Of a stretch of DNA of 32,703 nt, positions 9,082 through 18,402 are shown in pieces. The first letter of the stretch is position 1; the number at the start of each line of letters is the position of its first letter. This DNA comes from Bacteroidales bacterium (GTDB lineage Bacteria; Bacteroidota; Bacteroidia; Bacteroidales; WCHB1-69): positions 1 through 32,703 of the forward strand of contig JAITVP010000148.1 in the NCBI GenBank assembly GCA_031285725.1, written 5' to 3'. The notes below the pieces were generated by a model. That model searched no databases and had not been told where the DNA came from. It saw only the letters and a program-made list of their open reading frames with translations. Position numbers and translations under genes: made by a program.

Positions 9082-9922
9082 CTGATGCGTTAATTTTTTA
9101 ATTTCAACCGTAAATATTTGATTACACATTAGATACAAGCGTTCTTTGATTTGAATTGACCGTAGCTTTGTATCCTTACAAATTGCAAGGTCATGGATTC
9201 AGGCAAGTATGTTTTCTCTCAGCTACTAGAGTTTGTGGACAGCTATGAGTTTACCAAATGCGTAAAACGCTATAATGGAGATTATCGAGTCAGAGATTTC
9301 AACTGTTGGAGCCAGTTTGTACAGTTGTTTTTCGGACAACTTACATCTTTGAACTCTTTACGGGATATTTGTCTTTGTATAAAAGCCCACAGGCGAAAGC
9401 TTTACCATTTAGGAATAAAGCAACATGTAAATCAATCAACCATTTCACGAGCCAATGAGAGTCGAGACTGGCGGATTTTTGCCGACTTTGGAGATTTTCT
9501 CATAAGATTAGTTCGTCCGCTTTATTTGGATTCACCCATTCCTGATATGGATATTGATAACGAAATATTCGCACTGGATTCTACAACGATTTCCTGTAGT
9601 ATCAATCTTCTAATATGGGCTGAGGGAAAATACAGCAACGGAGCTGTCAAAGTCCATACTTTGATTGATTTACGATGTACTATTCCGACTTTTATCCTCA
9701 TTACCGATGGGAAGTATCATGACAGTAACGCGCTATAGACGAAACCACAGGACTAAGAACCGACAAAAGCACGCTCTCTATTTATGAGATTATGCAAATA
9801 CTGGGAATATCGGCTTTTGACAAAACCCCGATAAAGGAACTGCTTACCGAATTCCAAGTCAATTCAAAACAAAATGTCAAAGAGCAATTGGATTTATTTA
9901 ATTCAAATTTTTAACGCATCAG
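9082..9922 (+). mobile_element. internally deleted IS4-family-type insertion sequence
   Basis: Perfect 12-bp terminal inverted repeats CTGATGCGTTAA (9082-9093) / TTAACGCATCAG (9911-9922) bracketing N- and C-terminal transposase fragments. Confidence 0.75.
9193..9914 (+). pseudogene. IS4-family transposase (DUF4372-type N-terminus), central part deleted and frame broken
   Basis: MDSGKYVFSQLLEFVDSYEF...FALDSTTISCS then abrupt change at ~9730 into out-of-frame C-terminus AIDETTGLRTDKSTLSIYEIMQILGISAFDKTPIKELLTEF...QLDLFNSNF*. Confidence 0.8.
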
Positions 9923-10177
9923 TAGTAATCCATGCGCTATGGAACTGCCTCAAGCACAAATGCGAACAGATTTTCGACATGTTGTATTTTTATTTACATT
10001 TGCCGAGAATTATTTATAAAATTCAACTAATGAAAGTCGTAACACACACCGTGAATCTCATGAAAATACTTTTAAAAAGAGAGAATACTTTATGGCCTGT
10101 CCGATTAGTGCGGAGTATGTCATTTCCAACGATGGTTTTGTGTAAGCGAACTAAAAAATAATAATTGTTAAAATAAA

Positions 10178-11701
10178 ATGAAAATATATATTATTGCTAT
10201 TTTTTTTCTTTTTGGACTTTGCATTCAAATGCAATCCCAAGAAATGACACTTTCTAAGAAACAGATGTATGAAGATTTTGATGAACTTATTCATATTTTA
10301 CAAGATTGTAATGCTCAATTGCCTATTCGCAAGATTGTTACGGGTATTGATCAAATAGCATTAGCTAAATCTCTCCGCTCGGCTATTGATACGATTTCAA
10401 CAACAGATAGTTTTATAGCACTGCTGAATACGGTATTAAATTATATGTATGATATCCATGCAAGGGAATCTAATGCTTACTTTGTGGGATACGATAATTT
10501 GAAAGGGATTGACACTGCTATAATGAGCTATAGGGAAAATAATAAAGATTTTTCAAATAAACATCTATTTCCGGCAAATCCATTGTTTGCTAACGGGGAA
10601 TATTTTATTCCGGGAATTTATCAAATGATAGACCTTGAAAATAGAGACACGATTTTTCTTTATTATTCGAAAATAATCTCATACAAAGGTATCCCTTATG
10701 AAAAATATGTGCAGGACAATCTTGCATATTTTAGTCCCATAGGAACTCGCTGGGATAATGAAAAAAAAGAATATTATTCAATAACCTCTCTTATTCCATT
10801 TACTGACACTATTAAAGTGGAAAATCAGGGGAATGAGATTGACATAGACCTGGGGAGAAAATATAAAATTAGTATCACCCAAACAGATACCGTATGCAAA
10901 AAAGAGGACGTGCAAAAATCGAAATTTCCATTAGGAGAAAAAAAGGTACTCTATTTTGAAGAGGATTCAATCTTATACATTTATTTAAATGATATGATAG
11001 ATTTTGAAAATCTTATACCTTTGAAGATAAAGAATATAGGAAAACTAAAACCGATTTCAAAAATTATTATTGATGTCAGAGGAAATAGAGGAGGTGGGGA
11101 TCTCGTTTGGCACAATATCCTGCGAGCTATTGTTGCGGACACTTTGATATATGATCCGGTAATAGCTTTTAAAAACACAAAGCGACTAAAAAAATTCTAT
11201 TCCTATCCTAATGCTTTTGCAGACATTAGAAAATTAGACATCAAGGTGTTTGATTGGTGTCCTGATGAATCTTTTTTAGTTACGAACTTTGAGCACACTT
11301 TTCTTATCCCTGATTCTAATTCATTGCAATATACGGGAAAGATATATATAATACAAAATGAAGAGGTCTACTATGCAGGACATTCATTGACAACGTATGC
11401 ATCACATATAGAACAACTCGTATCTATTGGTGAACCGAGTGGATTATTCGCTGGATTTGGATTATCGCCTAATTTATTTCAATTGAAACACTCTAAGTTT
11501 TCATTTCGTATAGAATTAGCCATTGATGTATCGGAGGTCAAAGAACCATCAGATGTATATCAAAATATTCCGGAGATTATAGTTGCAATTCCTCCAAAAG
11601 AAAAATTTGAATATATAAAAGATCACTCCTATGACAAACAAAGCAAGGAGTACTTATACAAATATGACTATTTATTCAGAAAAATTGCAGAAATGAAATG
11701 A
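10178..11701 (+). CDS. S41 (C-terminal processing) peptidase-like secreted protein, possibly catalytically inactive
   Basis: Signal peptide; KIIIDVRGNRGGGDLVWHNI core; NEEVYYAGHSLTTYASHIEQLVSIGEPS region. Confidence 0.65.
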   Translation: MKIYIIAIFFLFGLCIQMQSQEMTLSKKQMYEDFDELIHILQDCNAQLPIRKIVTGIDQIALAKSLRSAIDTISTTDSFIALLNTVLNYMYDIHARESNAYFVGYDNLKGIDTAIMSYRENNKDFSNKHLFPANPLFANGEYFIPGIYQMIDLENRDTIFLYYSKIISYKGIPYEKYVQDNLAYFSPIGTRWDNEKKEYYSITSLIPFTDTIKVENQGNEIDIDLGRKYKISITQTDTVCKKEDVQKSKFPLGEKKVLYFEEDSILYIYLNDMIDFENLIPLKIKNIGKLKPISKIIIDVRGNRGGGDLVWHNILRAIVADTLIYDPVIAFKNTKRLKKFYSYPNAFADIRKLDIKVFDWCPDESFLVTNFEHTFLIPDSNSLQYTGKIYIIQNEEVYYAGHSLTTYASHIEQLVSIGEPSGLFAGFGLSPNLFQLKHSKFSFRIELAIDVSEVKEPSDVYQNIPEIIVAIPPKEKFEYIKDHSYDKQSKEYLYKYDYLFRKIAEMK

Positions 11702-11856
11702 ATGCTGGCTTGCCCGATTGTTTTGCCATCCAGGCTCACCATTTTTATATCCGTGTCTTTGGCTAATGACTCCGCCCATTCTAAAAAATAGACTTCAAAT
11801 ACTTGAGGGTTCTCCCAGGTTTCCATGTGCTTCCTGATCCCTTCTGCAAAAATAAG
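11702..11856 (-). pseudogene. ISAs1-type transposase fragment
   Basis: Minus-strand frame reads EGIRKHMETWENPQVFEVYFLEWAESLAKDTDIKMVSLDGKTIGQA, resembling the DGKT region of ISAs1 / H-repeat proteins. Confidence 0.5.
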
Positions 11857-11911
11857 TTAAGATTTTTGGTTTCATCATTGCTATAATTTCTGAAATCAAA
11901 GATTATTATTG

Positions 11912-11919
11912 TAAATTTG
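11912..11919 (+). promoter_or_regulatory. candidate -7 element TAAATTTG upstream of the Fe-S protein gene
   Basis: TAnnTTTG match 21 nt before the ATG at 11941. Confidence 0.4.
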
Positions 11920-11940
11920 CAATTCAAAAAATAAAGCCAA

Positions 11941-12693
11941 TGACAGACAAGCCCACATACAGTACCGTTAACTTGTTTATTCCGTGTGCGATGGATATGT
12001 TCAGCCCTTCCATCCCCGACAGCATCATTCTCGTTTTGCAGCGATTGGGTTACCAGGTGGTTTACAATCCCGAGTCCACGTGTTGCGGACGGCGGTTTTT
12101 CATGGAGGGTGCGTTGGATTGCGCCAAGGCGTTGGCCGAGAAACTCTTTAACGACTATGATCCCCAATACCCCATCATCATCCCGTCGACGGCGTGTGCA
12201 TCGTTCATCCGTAACCATTACCGCAAACTCATTGAAAACACCGCTGTTCCTGGACGATTGAAACAGTTCACCGGCCATGTTTATGAGCTTTGCGATTTCA
12301 TCGTGAACGTGCATGGCGTGTCGAATCTCGGCAACAAGTTCAGCCAGCGGGTATTCTATTACGAATCTTGTTCGGCGAAAAACAGTAACCAGCCGGGAAA
12401 TGCACCCAAAGTTCTGTTAGAAAACACGGAAGGGATTGATATGTTGGAAAATACATTGGGAGATTGTTGCTGTACGGCCAATGGAAGTTTCGCCATGCAA
12501 AACCCCGCCATTTCCGACAAGATACTGAGCGAGATGGTGAATACGATCTATAAAACCGGTGCGCAATGTGTGACCTCCACGGATATACATTGCTTGCAGT
12601 ATATCGACTCCATGATACAGGCGAATGGCGGCGGCATAGAGGTCATCCACATCGCCGACATTCTGGTCGGCGAGGACGAAGAGCAAAACGTAT
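11941..12693 (+). CDS. LutA/YkgE-like (Fe-S)-binding protein, CCG-type Cys-rich domains
   Basis: LFIPCAMDMFSP, ESTCCGRRFF, PSTACASFIRNHY, YYESCSA, DCCCTANGSFAMQNP; same ORF as track entry 11940..12695, boundaries approximate by 1-2 nt. Confidence 0.75.
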
Positions 12694-12718
12694 AATATTA
12701 ACACAAAATAAAAACAGG

Positions 12719-13471
12719 ATGAGACTACTACTAATCAGCAATTCAACAAATTATAAAGAACCTTATTTGGGATGGTGCCTGCCTCTGATCGAAGATTTTT
12801 TGAAAAACGAAAAGAAAAATATTCTTTTTTTCCCTTATGCGGGTGTGAAGATCGGCGGGAAGAATTTTCCCGAAAGTTACGATGCGTATTTGGAACGGGT
12901 GAAGGGCATTTTCGCCGAGCGTGGCATTCATGTAACTTCCATTCACCAAGCGGCCTGTCCGGTTGAGGCGGTGAACAATGCTGATGTGATCATGGTGGGT
13001 GGCGGCAACACGTTCAACTTGGTGGCGGAAATTCACCGTCATAAATTGATCGAGCCGGTGCGCCGGAAAGTGATGGAAGGCACGTTGTTTTTGGGCTGGA
13101 GCGCAGGTTCTAATGTGGCTTGTCCCACGCTACGCACCACCAATGACATGCCGATCGTGATGCCCGAAAGTTTCAACGGCTTCGATTTCGTTCCCTTCCA
13201 GATCAACCCGCACTATTTGGATCCTTATTCGGAAGAGATAAATGATGCGATTGGTCACGGCGGTGAGACCCGGCAAGACCGGATCAATGAGTTTTTGTCC
13301 GTGAATCCGCAAATTACCGTGGCGGGCTTGCGCGAAGCCTGCGCTTTATGGGTGGAAGACGGCGAGATCACGCTGAAAGGGAACCGGCCGTTGCGCATCA
13401 TGCGGCATGATGTAGACGCTATTGAAATTGAGCCGAATACGAAATTTGACTTTTCTTTCAACATAAAATAG
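12719..13471 (+). CDS. pepE: dipeptidase E (S51 peptidase)
   Basis: MRLLLISNSTNYKEPYLGW, nucleophile motif GWSAGSN; start moved to ATG 12719 from the longer ORF. Confidence 0.9.
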   Translation: MRLLLISNSTNYKEPYLGWCLPLIEDFLKNEKKNILFFPYAGVKIGGKNFPESYDAYLERVKGIFAERGIHVTSIHQAACPVEAVNNADVIMVGGGNTFNLVAEIHRHKLIEPVRRKVMEGTLFLGWSAGSNVACPTLRTTNDMPIVMPESFNGFDFVPFQINPHYLDPYSEEINDAIGHGGETRQDRINEFLSVNPQITVAGLREACALWVEDGEITLKGNRPLRIMRHDVDAIEIEPNTKFDFSFNIK

Positions 13472-13478
13472 TTAAACC

Positions 13479-14462
13479 ATGGCAAGTTTATCGATTAAGT
13501 ATATGGGGTTGGATCTCTCTTCCCCGCTCATCTTGGGCAGTTGCGGATTGACCAATTCCGTTGATAATCTGGTGAAGGCCGAGCAAGCCGGTTTTGGTGC
13601 GGTGGTGCTGAAATCTGTTTTCGAGGAACAGATCAAGTATGACATAGAAAAGACTTACCAAAGCGGTGGAAACATAAGCCATTCGCAGTCCTACGATTAC
13701 ATCGCCCATTACCAAGAAGAGGCTTCGATTGATAAGCATTTGCGTTTAATTCGAGATGCTAAAGATGCATTGTCCATTCCTGTCATAGCCAGTATAAACT
13801 GCTTTTCCATAGAAGGTTGGATGGAGTATGCCAAACGGATCGAGCAATCCGGCGCCGACATGTTGGAGGTGAACTATTTCGACCTGCCGACCCATTTCGA
13901 AAAGAAAGCGGACGAATATTACGACTCGTATTTCAAGTTAATCCGTGAACTTCAGGCAACCGTGACCCTTCCGATTGCATTGAAAACTTCACATTATTTC
14001 ACGGATTTGGCTTATTTTATGCAAAAGTTGTCCTATACAGGTTTGGCTTCGTTGGTACTCTTCAACCGGTTCCATTCGCCGGATATCAACATTGAGAAGA
14101 TGGAAATTTCGAACACCAACAAGTTGAGCAAACCGGAGGAGCTTTCTAACACGATCCGCTGGGTGGGCATCTTGAGCGAGCATCTGCGCTGTGACATTTG
14201 TGCGACCACCGGTTGCCACGATGCCGAAGGGCTGATCAAACTGATCCTCGCCGGTGCCGATGCCGTGCAATCCGCTTCCGTTTTTTATATAAAAGGGATC
14301 GAATATGGCCGTGAAATGGTTGATGGCCTTGCAAAATGGATGGATCAAAAAGGCTATGCCACCATTGACCAGTTCAAAGCAAAACAAAACTACGCCAACA
14401 TCGAAGATCCGGCAGTCTATTTTAGAATACAGTTCATGAAGTGTATGGCGGGGATAGAGTGA
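13479..14462 (+). CDS. dihydroorotate dehydrogenase-like protein
   Basis: YMGLDLSSPLILGSCGLTNSVDN...; DHOD-like TIM-barrel pattern, 327 aa. Confidence 0.8.
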   Translation: MASLSIKYMGLDLSSPLILGSCGLTNSVDNLVKAEQAGFGAVVLKSVFEEQIKYDIEKTYQSGGNISHSQSYDYIAHYQEEASIDKHLRLIRDAKDALSIPVIASINCFSIEGWMEYAKRIEQSGADMLEVNYFDLPTHFEKKADEYYDSYFKLIRELQATVTLPIALKTSHYFTDLAYFMQKLSYTGLASLVLFNRFHSPDINIEKMEISNTNKLSKPEELSNTIRWVGILSEHLRCDICATTGCHDAEGLIKLILAGADAVQSASVFYIKGIEYGREMVDGLAKWMDQKGYATIDQFKAKQNYANIEDPAVYFRIQFMKCMAGIE

Positions 14463-14496
14463 TTCAATGATTCACCTGTGTGCTACTTGCGTTTGC

Positions 14497-15624
14497 TTAT
14501 ACTTTCGGCAGCATTACCGTAAATGTTGATCCCTTATCAGGCACGCTCTCTACGGAGACTGTGCCATGATAAACCTCGTCAACGATTTTTTTGAGGATGG
14601 ATAGTCCTAAACCGCTGCCACTGATGGCTTTGGTCTTGTCGTTTTTGATGCGGACAAATTCTTGGAAGAGTTTGGAGATCTCTTCTTCTGAGAGGCCGAT
14701 GCCGGTGTCACTCACGGAGATACGGATGCAGGCACCCTCATCACGGAGTTCGCAGTTGACCTCGCCGAAATCCTTGTTATATTTCACCGCATTGGAAACG
14801 AGATTGTTGAATATGATTTCCACCTCCTGTCGATCGGCGGTGTAGAGGATATGCTCCGGCTGTGCATCGATGTTGATTTTAACATTTTTTTGGATGGCCA
14901 TTGGACTCATGGTATCTTTGGAAATCCGCATCAGTTCCACCAAGTCCACTTTTTGCACGTCCCTGCTTTTTTTGCCCGATTCCAATCGCGTCAAATCCAA
15001 CATATCCATGATGAGACTGCGCATTCCTCTGATTCGTTCGAGGGAACGGTCGATCATCACTTTATAGTCGGAGATATTTTCGCCAAGTTGCCCGTCTTTC
15101 ATGATGTTAAGATATCCTTCAATGGCATTGATCGGGGATTTCAGTTCGTGGGAAAGTACGGACAAAAACTGGAATCGGATCTGTTTTCCCTCCGTGTTCA
15201 TCTTTTTGGTCATTCTTCGCAGGTAGAGATTCTTGGTGATCCATTCCATGGAAGTTTTCAACTCCGTGGGCGTGAATGGTTTGGGTATAAAATTATATGC
15301 GCCGTTGTTCGTGGCCTTGACCGCCAGATCCAACGACGCATACGATGTGATCATCATCACGCTACAATCGTACTCTTTTTTAGTGAGATATTCCAGTACC
15401 TTGATCCCATCCATGCCCGGTAATTTATTGTCGAGCAACACGATATCAACCTCGCCCGCATCCAAAAGCTCCACCGCACGCTCGCCCGTTTCGACCTCGA
15501 TGAGATTAAAGTCGAACTCTTTATCCAAGAAGGGGAAGTCAACGGTGAAATGGTTTAAAATTCGGACGATACCAGAGCGAATACCAGGTTCGTCATCCAC
15601 GATGAGCACGTTCAAAGTAGCCAT
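14497..15624 (-). CDS. hybrid response regulator / histidine kinase (REC-HisKA-HATPase)
   Basis: VLIVDDEPG...LLDNKLPGMDG; LSVLSHELKSPINAIEGYL; DTGIGLSEEE, GSGLGLSI. Confidence 0.9.
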   Translation of the reverse strand: MATLNVLIVDDEPGIRSGIVRILNHFTVDFPFLDKEFDFNLIEVETGERAVELLDAGEVDIVLLDNKLPGMDGIKVLEYLTKKEYDCSVMMITSYASLDLAVKATNNGAYNFIPKPFTPTELKTSMEWITKNLYLRRMTKKMNTEGKQIRFQFLSVLSHELKSPINAIEGYLNIMKDGQLGENISDYKVMIDRSLERIRGMRSLIMDMLDLTRLESGKKSRDVQKVDLVELMRISKDTMSPMAIQKNVKINIDAQPEHILYTADRQEVEIIFNNLVSNAVKYNKDFGEVNCELRDEGACIRISVSDTGIGLSEEEISKLFQEFVRIKNDKTKAISGSGLGLSILKKIVDEVYHGTVSVESVPDKGSTFTVMLPKV

Positions 15625-15636
15625 GACAATGGGGTT

Positions 15637-16038
15637 TTATTTGCCTAACAATTGACTGATCTCCATCTCAAGCTGTTCGGGTCGCAATCCTTTTTCCAAG
15701 TAAGCGTCGGCTTTGATCCATTTTTTTTCTTCGTCGGTGTTCACGCCAAACATCATGCCGGTGTCGGATGTTACCGACGTAAGGATGATCACCGGTACAT
15801 CCGGATATTTCTTCTTCATTTTATAGCTCAAGATAAACCCACTGTCGCGGTTGTCCATCATCAAATCAAGAATAGCAATATCCGGCTTGGTGGTTTCGAT
15901 AATCTCTTCTGTGTCTTTTTGTGATTCAGCCGTAATCACTTTAAATCCAATTTGTTGAAGATGAAGTGTCATTTGCGTGATCATGTCTACATCGTCATCA
16001 GCTAATAAGGCTGTCATGTTTTTGAATTTTTGTTCCAT
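15637..16038 (-). CDS. single-domain response regulator
   Basis: ALLADDDVDM...IAILDLMMDNRDSG...ILTS; no output domain. Confidence 0.85.
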   Translation of the reverse strand: MEQKFKNMTALLADDDVDMITQMTLHLQQIGFKVITAESQKDTEEIIETTKPDIAILDLMMDNRDSGFILSYKMKKKYPDVPVIILTSVTSDTGMMFGVNTDEEKKWIKADAYLEKGLRPEQLEMEISQLLGK

Positions 16039-16053
16039 AATTTTTAATCTTTT

Positions 16054-17283
16054 CTATTTTCTTCTTGGTATTTTAACTTTAAATGTTGTTCCGGTCGGGC
16101 CTTTTTCAGGATTATTGTTTGATTCGACCTGAATTTGTCCCTTGTGCATCTTCACTATCCCATATAACAACGGCAACCCCAATCCGGTTCCCTTACCCAC
16201 TGGTTTGGTGGTGAAAAACGGAGTGAAAATCTTGTCCATGTTCTTTTCGGAAATGCCGGTGCCGGTATCTTTGATCAGAAACTCGACTTCCTTGTCATCT
16301 CCATTGAGAATGATAGACAGCGTGCCGCCGGTTTCGGGCATCGCTTCAATGGCGTTTTTTTCAATATTGGTTAAGACTTGCATAAACTGATCCATATCCA
16401 CTTCCACCAGTTTATCCATTAGATTAGATTGAATGTCAACCCGAATCGGGTCGGGAATGATCACGGATTCGATGCTGCGTTGCACAAAGGCTTCTATGTC
16501 GGTTTCTTGATGGCGCACTTGATTTTTTCTTGCGAAATTCAACAAGCCACCCACAATTTTCCGACACCGTTCCGCCTGTTCTACAATGAGTTCCAGATCG
16601 GCGTGCCGGGCATCGCCTTCCTCCAACTCTTCCAATAAGATATTGCTATACATCGTGATGATTCCCAATGGATTATTTAGCTCATGCGCAATGCCTGCCG
16701 AAAGTTGCCCCATCGAAGCCAATTTTTCGCTTTGGCGAAGGGATTGCTGTGCGGAAGCCAACTTTTCGTTGGAAAGGTTCAACTCCGCCACCGATTTGTG
16801 CAGTTTTTCAATGGTGAACGGTAGACACATTTCGGGTTTCGCCAACCCTTCCACCATGGCGATCGCATGGTCGATGCAGGTGTCGTATCCGCAAGCGCCG
16901 CAATTGAGGTGTTCTTGGGGATTACCTTTGCCCATTGAGACCAACACGTTTTCAATCTCCTCGTTGGAAGGATTTGGAATTCGCCGATCCGCCGGATGGA
17001 AAGACTCCGAGTAATCCCCGTTTTTGAATTGATCGAAATTTTGTTGCCATTTCTCCCGATCCAATGTTTTAATTTTATTGGACACGTAATTTTTCATTTT
17101 GGATACTTTGGTAAAATAGTGCGTTCCTTGGGTCATTCCCGGTCCCATGATACGACTTGAAATAACCTCTGCCTGGCCATTAACCATTCTAATGGCCTTG
17201 ACAGGGCATTCTCTCACAAAAGTGTAACACACTTTACACCTGTCTTTTACCGTGAAAACAAGTTCGTTGCTTGGACGTGCCAT
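16054..17283 (-). CDS. Fe-S-cluster-containing sensor histidine kinase
   Basis: N-terminal ferredoxin-like CKVCYTFVRECPVKAI, CGACGYDTCIDHAIAMVEGLAKPEMC cluster, H-box SAGIAHELNNPLGI, HATPase motifs. Confidence 0.88.
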   Translation of the reverse strand: MARPSNELVFTVKDRCKVCYTFVRECPVKAIRMVNGQAEVISSRIMGPGMTQGTHYFTKVSKMKNYVSNKIKTLDREKWQQNFDQFKNGDYSESFHPADRRIPNPSNEEIENVLVSMGKGNPQEHLNCGACGYDTCIDHAIAMVEGLAKPEMCLPFTIEKLHKSVAELNLSNEKLASAQQSLRQSEKLASMGQLSAGIAHELNNPLGIITMYSNILLEELEEGDARHADLELIVEQAERCRKIVGGLLNFARKNQVRHQETDIEAFVQRSIESVIIPDPIRVDIQSNLMDKLVEVDMDQFMQVLTNIEKNAIEAMPETGGTLSIILNGDDKEVEFLIKDTGTGISEKNMDKIFTPFFTTKPVGKGTGLGLPLLYGIVKMHKGQIQVESNNNPEKGPTGTTFKVKIPRRK

Positions 17284-17295
17284 TGATTTCAGTAT

Positions 17296-18393
17296 TTATA
17301 ACAAGACATCTCTTTCTTTATAAGTGGTATGGAGCAAGTCATGGCTCTTGTGTCCCAGTGGTTTACCCAAGAACTTTTCATACAACTCGATAATTTCGGG
17401 ATTTTTGTGTGAAACTTTGATCGTTTCCCGTTCGTCGATGTCGTAGAGCGATTTCATACGGGCAGCCACGAAAGACTCGCTGGCACCGATGATCTGACCA
17501 CCGCCGGCAATACAGCCACCGGGACAGGTCATCACCTCGATAAAGTGGATGTCATTGCGCCCGTTGCGAATCTCTTCGATGAGTGCTGCCGCATTCGCCA
17601 AACCGCTCACCACGGCTACGCCGATTTCGAGATCATCGGTGATCTTGATTTTCGCCTCTTTCCGTCCATCGAAACCTCTGACTGCACATACTCTGAAATC
17701 TTTAAGTTCTTCGCCGGTGATCATCTTATAAGCTGTACGAATGGCTGCTTCCATCACACCACCGGTTGCGCCGAAAATCTTACCCGCAGAGCTTCGGATG
17801 CCCAGCGGAGAATCGGCGATTTCAGGTTCAATATTTTTTAAATCAATGCCATACAATTTGATCATCTGGATCAATTCGCGGGTGGTCAACACAATGTCCA
17901 CATCGGGAACGCCGTTGCGGCTCATCGTTTCCCGTTCCGCTTCAAACTTCTTAGCGGTACAAGGCATGATGGACACGGAAACGATCTCTTCCGGTTTCAG
18001 GTTGCTCTGTTCCGCAAAGTGACTTTTGATCACTGCGCCTAACATCTGCTGAGGTGATTTACATGTAGATAGATTACCCAACATGTCGGGAGCGAATTCT
18101 TCGGCATATTTCACCCAACCCGGACAACAGCTGGTGAACATGGGCAATTTGCCGCCGTTTGTCACGCGGTGGATCAGCTCGGACGCCTCTTCCATGATGG
18201 TCAAGTCGGCGCTGAAGGTGGTGTCGAACACGAAATTGAATCCCATTTGCCGGAGGGCGGTATTTAACACGCCGTTCAAATCTTCGCCGGGTTCCATGCC
18301 GAAAGCTTCTGCGATGGAAACCGTGATGGAAGGAGCATATTGCACCACTACTTTTTTATCTTTGTGATTTAAAGCTTCTTGCACTAAAGTCAC
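17296..18393 (-). CDS. hydA: [FeFe] hydrogenase catalytic (H-cluster) part, separated from its N-terminal half by an in-frame TAG
   Basis: H-cluster motifs TSCCPGW, MPCTAKKFE, EVMTCPGGCIAGGGQ; frame contiguous with the upstream ORF. Confidence 0.9.
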   Translation of the reverse strand: MTLVQEALNHKDKKVVVQYAPSITVSIAEAFGMEPGEDLNGVLNTALRQMGFNFVFDTTFSADLTIMEEASELIHRVTNGGKLPMFTSCCPGWVKYAEEFAPDMLGNLSTCKSPQQMLGAVIKSHFAEQSNLKPEEIVSVSIMPCTAKKFEAERETMSRNGVPDVDIVLTTRELIQMIKLYGIDLKNIEPEIADSPLGIRSSAGKIFGATGGVMEAAIRTAYKMITGEELKDFRVCAVRGFDGRKEAKIKITDDLEIGVAVVSGLANAAALIEEIRNGRNDIHFIEVMTCPGGCIAGGGQIIGASESFVAARMKSLYDIDERETIKVSHKNPEIIELYEKFLGKPLGHKSHDLLHTTYKERDVLL

Positions 18394-18402
18394 ATTGTTC
18401 CG

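Noticed and set aside
9874-10161. 95-aa ORF after the IS4-type remnant
   Set aside because: Starts inside the transposase C-terminus in another frame; an alternative frame (...REYFMACPISAEYVISNDGFV*) is equally open, so no coding call is safe
11781-12314. 177-aa minus-strand ORF
   Set aside because: Mostly antisense to the LutA-like gene; low-complexity, implausible composition
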